Source: Eleusine coracana subsp. coracana (Eukaryota > Streptophyta > Magnoliopsida > Poales > Poaceae). From it: DNA of 64,000 nt. Numbering within the stretch: the first letter of the stretch is position 1; each line of letters opens with the position of its first letter. Below are positions 51,432 to 60,638 of the stretch, in pieces. Both the position numbers and the translations under genes were made by a program. Location: the NCBI GenBank assembly GCA_032690845.1, contig CM064430.1, positions 1,226,949 to 1,290,948 of the forward strand, in the 5' to 3' direction. The notes below the pieces were generated by a model. It made no database searches and was not told the DNA's origin. It saw only the letters and a list, made by a program, of their open reading frames with translations.

Positions 51432-53150
51432 GAAGTTTTTAGGGAGGTTGTGTTGACTAATGATCTAAACTTTAGGAGAAGATATGACTAAACTTTAAAA
51501 GATTTTAGGAAGTCTTATTTAAAGCAAAATCTTCAAATTTTTTAGGAAGTCTTATATGAATCCAAAGGTCTTAGGCCTTTAGCTCAAGTCGATGGCTCGA
51601 TGCGCTTAGATCTGCTAGTTCAGTGGGCGGCAACGGCAAAGCTTGGTGACTGCAGCTCCCACCCCAAGAGCTCGCGGTGATGAGGGCCTCTTCCCCGAGC
51701 GCGCAACCCCTTTCCTGATCTCATGGCAACGGCAACCCCTTCCCCGAGCTCATGGCGTCGCGGCATTTCCTTCCCCGAGCTCGTGCGCAAGTCAACGACC
51801 TCGGATTCGGTCACGGCGGTCTTTCTCGAGCTCAAGGTGGTCGAAGACGGGTCGCCGGAAGCAAGCCGCAGGTGCCGCTCGGCTTCGAGCAGTTCGTTCC
51901 ATTGGCGCGAGGGGCAACGGTCTCGGAGATGGAGCGCGTAAGGAAGAAAGGTGAGCCACAGAAAAAATCACCCCCTTTTTTATTTCCCTATAGGCGACGA
52001 CTTTTGCAATAAATGGCATATATGGTGGGTGGATTCCTCCAGCACCCCGTTGACCTGTTCCAGAGAGGGCGACGACTTCATATCAGATGCCTCCTTTGAT
52101 CATGCACACCGAAGCGCAGGAGTGTGGATGTCAGCACTGGTTCAACGATTCTGGCATTTGGTGTTACAAGGCACTCTAATAAGGTCAGAAAATGGGGGCA
52201 ATGATAACGGCTCTTCCCCCTTTCTCTGTCTCTCTACTCACCTCCTTCTGCCTTTCCGTTGCCGGTGGTGAGTTAGAGGGGTCCCTTGATAGCTATTAGC
52301 TGTAGTGGCTCTAGATCTAGATGGACCTTCGGTTTTTGGAGTTCCTGCAGCTTTCCATTGAGGTGGAGGTAATGATGAATGATGGCTATCGTGATGGTTC
52401 CTAGCTATCCCTTGTTTCCTGGGCTGGGGATTTGTTGTGGCCTGCTGCTGATGCGTTTCTTCATCCATGCCTACATAAGTTCTCCATGATATAGGCTACA
52501 TCTCTAAATGGCAATAAAATGTCTTTTTCTTTGTCTTGTTGGGCATCGCAGCCGTTTTTGTGGTGCAATTTGTTACAGCCTTGATAATGGTGCAGATTGA
52601 CTCCACAGTTTCCATTAGGATATCGCCGTGACAGATTTTGTCCTCACCGACTTCCATCCCGGTGGGTATATCCCCTCCCTTTTCTTCTCTTATGTAGTTT
52701 TGGAATAGGCTCACTGATGGGTTGATGATGACCAAAACTCTTCATCAATGCTTTGGACGTGAGCATTGATCACTGGAGGACCCTAGGTTAGGTTGCTTGC
52801 ATCAATTGATATTTTCTTCTTGCCTGGGAGCCTTCCCATGGCTGTATCCAGTGTTTCTCTATTGAAATCTACTGCGATGACATCTTCTACCTTTGAAGTA
52901 GCCTCTGCAGTGGCCATCGGGTGTCCTGTCGGTGTGCCAAGGATGCAGCGCTGCAAGGCCCTTTGCCCATCCGTTTCGTGGTGCTTTTATGGTTTGTTGG
53001 TTTTAAGCCGTAGACACTGATGGTCCCGACATGAATGGAAATGTGAGGTTGTCGTTGGGTCTTCCATGGCTTCTCCTCACCTAGGGATGGAGCTCTCTAC
53101 GGGTTGAGGTCTCAATATTCGGTTGCACACTTCTCATTAGAAGATCAATA
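51432..53150. other. spacer, no supported gene
   Basis: GC-rich at 51640-51950, then mixed composition. Minus-strand frames at 52238-52468 and 52496-52735 are low complexity and were not recognised. The end of this stretch precedes the LINE remnant and may include more of it beyond recognition. Confidence 0.35.
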
Positions 53151-53171
53151 TGTAATTTTTATTTTCTTTAT

Positions 53172-53675
53172 GTCCTTATGTATCTTTGGGGATGTGATGT
53201 GGTTCTAGTGGATGAGAGCAAGACGGGGATGAACCAAAAGTTAGAATTATGGATACAAACTTTGGAGTCCAAGGGTTTTAGGCTGGGTAGTTTGAAAAAG
53301 TACATGAAATGTGATTTCAGTCCACCCCATATATGAAGGGAGAGGTTAGAATTGATGGCCCGATAGGTGGCCAAGAAACTTTGCGCTACTTAGGATCGAG
53401 GCTGCAGAATGATGGAGATATTGATGAAGTTGTTAGTCATAGAATTAAATCTGGTTGGTTGAAGTGATGTTAAGCTTCTAATGTCCTATGTGACAACAGG
53501 GTGCAACAAAAGCTAAAACGCTAATTCTATAGGACCGTGATTTGGCCTGCAATGTTATATGCGGAAAATGTTGGCCCACTAAAAGGCGACATGTCGAGCA
53601 GAAGTGTAGAATACTTTTGTGAAAATCCTAATAAATATTACTTCACATGTCGAGCAGTTAAGCGTCCTAGAGACA
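53172..53675 (+). pseudogene. LINE (non-LTR retrotransposon) reverse transcriptase, 3' remnant
   Basis: The translation shows the stretch after the catalytic FADD box of plant LINE reverse transcriptases: VVLVDESKTGMNQKLELW, TLESKGFRL, KYMKCDF, then in another frame LRYLGSRLQNDGDIDEVVSH and RIKSGWLK, RVQQKLKR, FYRTVIWPAMLYAE. The FADD box itself is corrupted, and several stops and at least one frameshift interrupt the frame. It is cut by a 43-bp insert at 53602-53644, after which the matching sequence resumes for a few codons. The 5' part, the tail and any poly-A end are not seen. Confidence 0.75.
53589..53657. repeat. 43-bp insert flanked by a 13-bp direct repeat inside the LINE remnant
   Basis: ACATGTCGAGCAG occurs at 53589-53601 and at 53645-53657. 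The LINE-derived reading breaks at the first copy and resumes at the second, so the 43 bp between them are an insertion with a 13-bp target duplication, or filler DNA from break repair. Confidence 0.6.
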
Positions 53676-54896
53676 ATTACACATTTTTTTTTGTCTAAAG
53701 ACACTTAGAAAAAGTGTTTTGTCTCTAGGACACCGCACCGATTGACTTTGTCTCCTAGACACTGTGAAAAATTGTATTTGTTTGTAGGACACCCCATCAA
53801 ATAAATAAATTATTTTAATGCTAAAAAGACTGAATTGTCTCTGCCTTATGTTCTTCATCCTTGCATGTGTCTTTCTCCTCGCATGCGGCAGACTTGCTCC
53901 AGATGTAGTTCACCCTACAGTGCTAGGTGTATACACTCATTGACAAACGCCCTGACGTGCCGAAAGCTCATCGCACCTCGCGCCATCGGAGACGGTCGCC
54001 TCTGCCATCGGGTTCATGCCCACGGCGAGCTTGGCGCAGAACGCGGTGAGGAGGGAGGTGAAGGCGGCAGGATCACAAGAGTCGACAGAGTCGAGCGCGG
54101 GGTCGGCTTTGTAGTAGATGAGTTAGGGGCATTTGTATCGTTTGAAACATATTCTCTCCTTATCAAAAGCAAATGATTAAAGAGCTTTTTGTCTATAGGA
54201 CACTCAATAAACATGGTTTTGTCTGTCGGACACCGCAACCTTATATTTTGTCTCCTGGCCACTAAGAAATTGTGGCTTTCGTCTATAGAACACTTTAGCA
54301 AGAGAAGTAAATATTTGCAACATTTTTATCTTAATGCACAAAAGGCATTGCAAGTTTAAATTTTTGACAGAATGATACCTTGTTACCTTTCCTATCTATG
54401 TAATTTTTTCTTAATTTTTTGTCGACTATTTGCACAAATTTATTTTAAAAATAAATATTTTCTTTGTTCAAAAGTCATGCAAACATCAACAGTAAATATG
54501 TAAAAAACACATGTATAAGAAATGCACCAATATATCATTGTACCAATTTGAAGTTGCAAATTCATTGTGTGGATTGAGATAAAAATATTGAAAATATTCA
54601 CTTCTCCTGTCAAAGTGTTCTACAGACAAAAGCCACAATTTCTAAGTGTCCGAGAGGCAAAATATATAGTTTTGATGTCCAACAGACAAAACCATGTTTG
54701 TCCAACAGACAAAACCATGTTTATTAAGTGTCCCACAAACAAAAAACCCATGATTAAAATAGTGGTGGCAGTATCCTCTAGACAAAATTCCATTTTTCAC
54801 AGTGTCCAAAAGACAAAGTCACCCGAAGTGGTGTCCTAGAGACAAATACACGGTTTCTGAGTGTCCTGTAGACAAAAAGCCCTATTTTTTAGCAGT
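53676..54896. mobile_element. large foldback element with iterated GTCTxxxGGACA units
   Basis: The two ends are inverted copies: the left part (53676-53800) matches the reverse complement of 54770-54890 (shared TTGTCTCTAGGACACC, GACTTTGTCT, GACACTGTGAAAAAT). An inner pair, 54170-54305 against 54600-54755, does the same (ATGGTTTTGTCTGT, AAATTGTGGCTTTCGTCTA). Each arm repeats a unit of about 38-45 bp built on TTTGTCT...GGACACT. Between the left arms sits a GC-rich block (about 53830-54130) of different composition. It ends exactly where the NLR3/NLR1 upstream homology begins. No transposase was seen. Confidence 0.65.
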
Positions 54897-54899
54897 GTT

Positions 54900-55534
54900 T
54901 GGAGCATATCATGCTCATTTGTAATTATAACAAAAATGTTTCACGTTTGTTTTCAGGGAAATTCGGAGCTGAATCTCCAATTACTGAATATTGCAGGCTC
55001 GCAGCATCACTTGTGAGCAGGGGGGAATCCTGCCTGAGTTGCAGTAGAAGACTTCAGTATTAGACGGTTAGTATTTTCGTAAAAGCATTTGATATCTTAC
55101 GAAGAGTTGCAAAATAATTCATATGACCATGAGTAAGTGAAATATGGTGGAGACATTTAAAACAATACAACTGGTGTGGTATTAAGATCGATACACAGAG
55201 AAACCCCTTGCAAGTTATTTTGTGAGGGAAAAAAATCATCGCAGACGAAATGTAAAAATTGGGATCCCCTACTGCCTGAAGTATGTTGTGATTAATTTTC
55301 TGTGTAACTTGGAAGTAAAAAATGGACCCTTACTTCAACCTAACAGCTGAAATGGATGACTCCAGAAAGATGAGAGTACACTTTCTTTTTTTTTTGAAGG
55401 AATACACTTTAGGTAATACAATACAAGTGGTGCTGCAAAAACGGCTCTTGCAGTTGCAAATTAACTTAAACAATTAAAGTTTTATTTGGGTATGTTCTTT
55501 TACAGGTTTATATATGCTCTATACAACCAGGGAG
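54900..55534 (+). promoter_or_regulatory. NLR3 upstream region and 5' leader intron (duplicate of the NLR1 region)
   Basis: Aligns with 35847-36448. A probable leader intron runs from a donor at 55067 (GACG/GTTAGT) to the acceptor TTTTACAG ending at 55505, leaving 29 nt before the ATG at 55535. The homology starts at the right edge of the foldback element, so more distal NLR1-type promoter DNA is absent here. Confidence 0.6.
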
Positions 55535-58318
55535 ATGGCCGAACGGACTGTTTTGACAGTGCTGGAACGGTACAGTAACATTGCAGTTGATGAAGCCAAG
55601 TATTTGTTGGGCGTCTTTAAGAAACTAGACTCAGCCAAACAAGAACTCAGGACAATGCAAGCCTTCCTCACAGACCTGGATGATAAGATGCTGAAGGACA
55701 GTGATGTGGCCATAAACCTGGTTGTCAGGGTTCGGGAAGTCGCGCAAGAGGTGGAAGACATCATTGACACTGCCAACACATTGAGGAGGCAAAGTAGCCC
55801 CAGGACATCCATCACCGGAGCCATTTCCAAATATGCTTGCTTCCCCATGTACCTCACTCATCTACACAAAATAGGAGCAAGGATAGATGCAGCAACTGCA
55901 AGGATGGAAAAAATTTTGAACGACTTTGGTCACTATGGCATTGTCCGTACTACAATTGGCAAAGAAAAAATTCCAGAACCATCCATCCCACATTGGCGAT
56001 TAGTTCACCCTGACCTTGGTAAGCAAGTTGATGTGATCGGATTTGATTACAAAATTGAACAGATCAAGTCTGACTTGGTTGCCAGACAGAACTTGCATCT
56101 GTCTGTCTTGTCCATAGTTGGTCCTGGTGGGGCAGGTAAATCAACAATTGCTAACAAGGTGTATGGTTTGGCTGAAGTAAGTAGACACTTCAATGTCCGT
56201 GCTTGGATAATTGTATCCCACAGATCAGAGCGTGATCTGTTGAAGGAGATTGTTAAGTGCACCATGGGGACTGGACTAGCTGAAGAGCTCGACAAGATGA
56301 ACCAGAGCAAGGTGAAGAAAATCCTTCATGATTTCCTACGGGGCAGGAGGTACTTGATAATATTGGATGATGTATGGAAAACAGATGTCTGGGATATGAT
56401 CAGTGAGGCCCTTCCTGATAACAAGAATGGCAGCAGGGTCATTCTGACCACTCGGAATGAGGCTATTGCAAATGATCCCTGTGTAAGGAAGACAATATTC
56501 ATACTAGAACTCTTGAATGAAAAAGAAAGTGCCCAGTTGCTTCTTACAGCAGCCATCCCAGAATACATTTTGGATGGTAGAAGTAACAATCACAATCCTT
56601 TGGATTTTGATGATTTGCAGAAAGTGGGCAAAGATCTTGCAAGAAAATGTTGTGGCCTACCTCTTGCCCTTGTAGTTTTGGGTGGGCACCTGTCAAGGAA
56701 TCTTGATATTGCTGAGTGGAGAAAGTTAACAAGCAGTGTGGATTGGCATGATTTGATCACTACCCACAGAATCATTGGTGCCATATTGGATCGTAGTTAT
56801 TATGACATGCCTATTCGTTTGAGGTCATGCTTCATGTACACCACAGCCTTCCCTGAGTACTCTTGTATTGACACACGTCTTTTATCAAATCTATGGGTCG
56901 CAGAGGGTTTCATCCCACTTGACAGAGGACACACACGTGAGGAAATTGCCTTCAGGTATGTCAACGAGCTGGTGCAGCGATGCATGGTCCAAGTGGAGAA
57001 ACGGACTCCCTGTGGGAGGATCTTGCTGATCAAGGTCCATGATGTCCTGCGTGACTGGGGAATTGGTCGAGCTCGAAGAGAGGGGCTTATCAAAGATTGC
57101 CATGATGCAGAGGACATAGAGGCAGACTACTCAGAGGAGAAGATGAAAGTTTACCGTATGGTCCTTCACGGTTCCCTGGAAACAAAAATTGGTACCTCCA
57201 TGAGAAAGCTCCGCACCTTGTTAGATTTCACACTGTCCTCGAATAACAGGCAGGTGTCCAAAAGTTAGCCTCTTTACATCATTTGCGTGTACTTTACTTG
57301 CATGGTTCAGGCAAGGATGACGTCTATCTGCCCAAGGAAATTGGTCGGATGAGATATTTGAGGTATATTGGATTAGGTGGCAGCTGCTGTTATCGTCTCC
57401 CTTCTTCCTTTGGGGATCTTTTAAACCTTGAGACCTTGGATGCTTCAGGAGGAAAAATATATGACATCCCAGGCTCATTATGGAAGATCCTGACACTGAG
57501 ACACATGCATGTCTCCTGGGTCAGACGCTGGTCAGTGCCACGGATCAGTTCACAGTCCAAGGTCCATGTGACGATATTCTATACGGCTTATAAATATTAC
57601 CCTTCTGATCAGGTTGGTATTGCTAAACGGGTCATGGAAGCTTCGAGGCAACAATTATCTGAGAAAAAGAAACTCAACCCGTCATACTGCTTTGGGATGA
57701 AGTATGTTGACTACGGGGGTGATCAAGTAGAAATTATGGGAAATAGCCGGTCAGAGAATCAGTTCCGCAATGTCCTTGCAAGCTTTGAAGAGATGGAAAA
57801 TATCCATGCGCTGAAGATGTGCTGCACCAGTCTTCTCAGCGATGAACAGAAGCTACAGGAGCTGGTGTGGATGAGAAGGCTTCGAGTTCTTGAGATAGGG
57901 GAGCAGTCATACACAGGGCAGATCATAACTTGCCCACATAATAGTTTTCCTTATCTTGAACAATTGATACTCCATGATCTTGCAGTGGAGGAATGGAGAA
58001 TTGAGGATGAGGCAATGATCAATCTTAGGGAGCTAACGCTTTGCAAGTGCTCCAATCTGAAGTGCCTTCCTGAGGGGCTGTCATTGCTCCCACGTCTAAA
58101 GACGGTGAAGCTCATCGTGATGCCTACAGGTTGCCAGGAGAGTACAGTTGCTACGGGGCTGGAGAAAATGGGTTGTCAGGTCTTTGTCTCATCTGACGAG
58201 AAAGATTTCCAGCATCTGGATCTTCCGTGAGTAAATTATGTGTTTCTCAACTTGTTAGGACAACGTTACAACATACTTATTTCAATATACTCTTTCGTGC
58301 AGGTGCTTTATTCCGTGA
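55535..58318 (+). pseudogene. CC-NB-LRR NLR3, frameshifted at the NB-ARC/LRR junction
   Basis: Closest to NLR1 in sequence and upstream region. Starts MAERTV; coiled coil with EVEDIID; NB-ARC intact: P-loop GPGGAGKST from residue 196, kinase-2 LIILDDVW, NGSRVILTTR, CCGLPLALVVLGG, VHD at 501-503. The frame ends after 577 residues at TAG 57266-57268, just before the first LRR. The LRR region continues one frame over from about 57262 (ASLHHLRVLYLHGS onward) to LDLP at 58226. The gap is too short for an intron, so a single-base loss, or a two-base gain, at about 57250-57265 is the likely cause. The LRR frame carries no other stops, suggesting the break is recent. The terminal stop again overlaps a donor (GTGAGT at 58227), and splicing to GTGCAG ending at 58302 would add only three or four residues. 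A sequencing error or a functional truncated CC-NB protein are alternatives. Confidence 0.8.
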
Positions 58319-58686
58319 TCTTTTTTTGAAGTCCTCTTCGTGTATGTCTCTGACAAAGACATCTGTAATACGACAGTAAGGCATATCATCATGCAGCTCT
58401 GCGTGTATGCGTCTTCTTTTTTTATGCCTGTATATCTGTAATACGACAGAAGACCACCAGGGAAGGTCCACCGTGGTAGCCAAGGTGGCCACACGTTGTT
58501 CCAGTGGTGGTGCAGCATTGGGGGCGGGCGGTGTAACTCGCTGAATCGGCGGCAGAAGCGGGGATCGGAGACGAGGCGGCGCCACGGACGGCTTGAAGAC
58601 AGGGCTGCGTGGACGGGGTAAGCGGGATCGTGTGGCGGGAAGCGGAGGAGGATCTCTTCGACCAGCTCGTCTGACAGCGCCCCCAT
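58282..58686 (-). pseudogene. F-box protein, N-terminal fragment, antisense to the NLR3 3' end
   Basis: The minus strand from the ATG at 58686 reads MGALSDELVEEILLRFPPHD, then an F-box continuation ending WRRLVSDPRFCRRFSELHRP and PPMLHH, typical of grass F-box genes. Family resemblance fades after about 60 residues. The rest is unlike F-box protein cores, and the frame stops at 58282 after 134 residues, against several hundred in complete relatives. Its end overlaps the last exon of NLR3 on the other strand by about 35 bp. It is probably a truncated copy; a short F-box-only protein cannot be excluded. Confidence 0.55.
58361..58449. repeat. 16-bp direct repeat, 73-bp spacing, within the F-box fragment
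   Basis: ATCTGTAATACGACAG occurs at 58361-58376 and 58434-58449. On the minus strand each copy ends in a TATTACAG acceptor-like string, so a local duplication or insertion seems to have disrupted the F-box sequence where its resemblance to family members stops. Confidence 0.5.
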
Positions 58687-58878
58687 GGTAACGGAGCAAG
58701 GGAAAAGAACAGGGCAGAGCAGAACAGAACGATTTCAGGCTTCCAGGTGGGGTCAGGAAGATAGCTGGCCCCACCTGGCACAACAGAACGATTTCAGACT
58801 TAAAACACAATTGTATTAATTTAGTTTGTAAATATTCCTACGATGTTCTGGTGTCAGTTGGTGACTGCTTGTTGATTG

Positions 58879-60575
58879 TGAGAAATCATGTGGATATGTG
58901 TCATGGTTTGTTATATTTGTGATGAGTAATTGACTTGAACAGATTTGGTGTTTGAGTTTAAATGTAGGAATATAGGGATTACATGGGTTTATATATCATG
59001 GTTATGACTAACCGGAGTTGGTGGAGATATTGGTGGTATTGCAGGAGATGGGAAATGTGTTTGCTTGTCTCATGATGTATAGGTCACTTGAGTTGACTTG
59101 ACGGTCAACGACGAGAGGATCGGGCACAATTAGGGGACTTGGGGCCAGACGATCGGGGTGTCAGGTGAAGTCAAGGGTGATTCACACCGTATACGTGGAG
59201 AGGCAAGAAGCACGGACGATTTCGCGGTTGAGCCTCAAAACTGTGGTGGTGATGAAGACGACGTGTTGACTAAATTAAGGCGAACGGGATGCCGGTGTAA
59301 GTGATAAGGGGGCCCGATGGACAGGAACTGGGAGAGATTTGTCGGTGGTCAGGATCGTGGCACAAGGTGACACGTTGATATCGAGAAGTCGCGCTTTGAG
59401 AAGCGTACAAAGCGATTTCCCGGTTTGGGCCTCAAAACCGGTGGCGGTGGTTGGTGGTGCACGTGACACCATTATGGAGCAAAGACGTGAAGCGTCCGAT
59501 GGCATTCGGGCGATGAGGAAAAAGATGGACGGTTATGCCCTCGATGGTAGGTGGGTGTGTTATGTAGATCAAGAGTAGAGTGGTCATGTGGACAATAGAC
59601 CCTAGGCCTATATAAGGAGAGGTGTGGCTAGTGGGAGAGGTGACTCTCTTCCTATTAGCCTTGTGTTAGGACTCTATTTAAAGTGCTAGGAGAGGACTTC
59701 ATGTTTTAGAGGAGAGGAAAGGGTGTGTGAGAGACATCTCTTGCTCTTCCAAATAGTGGGAGGAAGAGGGTGGTTTACTAGCCTTGTATCTATGGATCTT
59801 GTAAGCACCTTTTTATGATATGAGAAGTATTTTCGTGCTCAAGATCTCCCTCTTCACTTGAATCCCGAAATTCCCCTTTTCCTATTTTCAAAGCTGTTTT
59901 CGTGGTGATTTTTGATCTCGATTTTGAGTGAGTTTTGGGATGGATTTTATAAGGGATCTTGGTACTATGATATGCTAGAACAATCCCATATAGATCTTTA
60001 ACCGAATCATAGGCACGAGCACCTTCGATTTCAACGTTTTCTCAAGTTTTCCCTTTTTGGTGTTCTTGCCATAAGATCTGAAATTCATGATGATTTCTTG
60101 TGTTTTTGGAGTGGATCTCTTTAGAGGAGGGTCATGATGTATTGAGGATCATCTGGTCCAAATTTCGTGATTTTTGGAGTTCGTTTGATACAGTTTTGGT
60201 AATTTTTTTTTTCCGAATGGAGCTGCTGTTTTGACCATGACGGAACTTCCGTGGGTGACAGTGTTCCCGTCGCGCGGAACTTCCGTAATTGACGGAACTT
60301 ACGTCGGGCACCATGGAACTTCCGTCAGGCTCTGTTCTGTGACCTTTCGGACCTTCCCGTTTTTTTATTTTTGGTTCTTTTATGCTTCCGCTATGTGTCT
60401 TTTTGGTTTGAGTCATTTCTAGGGTTAACACATCACAAGTTGGTGTGTGTAATCTTGGTGACTTGGTTAGAGGTTGGTTCAGGTTGTAGTTGGGATATAG
60501 GCTATGTTCTTGAGAAGAATTTTAATTGGCTCCCATTCATCCCCCCCCCCCTCTGATCACTTTCTCGGTCATTCA
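58879..60575 (+). mobile_element. 5' LTR of a Ty1-copia retrotransposon, about 1.7 kb
   Basis: Starts TGAGAAATCATGTGG, where similarity to the inverted copy at 40493-41673 begins, and ends ATTCA two bases before the primer site. A TATA box lies at 59609-59616 and a poly-C run at 60541-60550 precedes the 3' end. LTRs of 1-2 kb with this layout fit the Sirevirus branch of Copia. The 3' LTR lies outside the window, so age and target duplication cannot be read. Confidence 0.8.
59609..59616 (+). promoter_or_regulatory. LTR TATA box
   Basis: TATATAAG in the middle of the LTR, conserved as its complement in the inverted LTR fragment. It would start the element's RNA near 59640. Confidence 0.55.
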
Positions 60576-60577
60576 AT

Positions 60578-60589
60578 TGGTATCAGAGC
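60578..60589 (+). other. primer binding site, tRNA-iMet type
   Basis: TGGTATCAGAGC, complementary to the 3' end of plant initiator-Met tRNA and standard for Ty1-copia elements. It fixes the LTR end and the direction of the element. Confidence 0.92.
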
Positions 60590-60638
60590 CGATTTGATCA
60601 CTAGTTGACCTTCACTAGCTTTGTGATCCGAAGGCGAC

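Noticed and set aside
50618..51442. Overlapping frames of 180-217 codons on both strands
   Set aside because: Caused by GC-rich low-complexity DNA; Pro/Ser/Arg or Gly/Arg repeats in every frame and no motif.
57255..57270. A very short GT...AG intron (CAG/GTGTCC...TTAG) to rescue the NLR3 frame
   Set aside because: It would be about 15 bp, far below the minimum for plant introns; a small indel is simpler.
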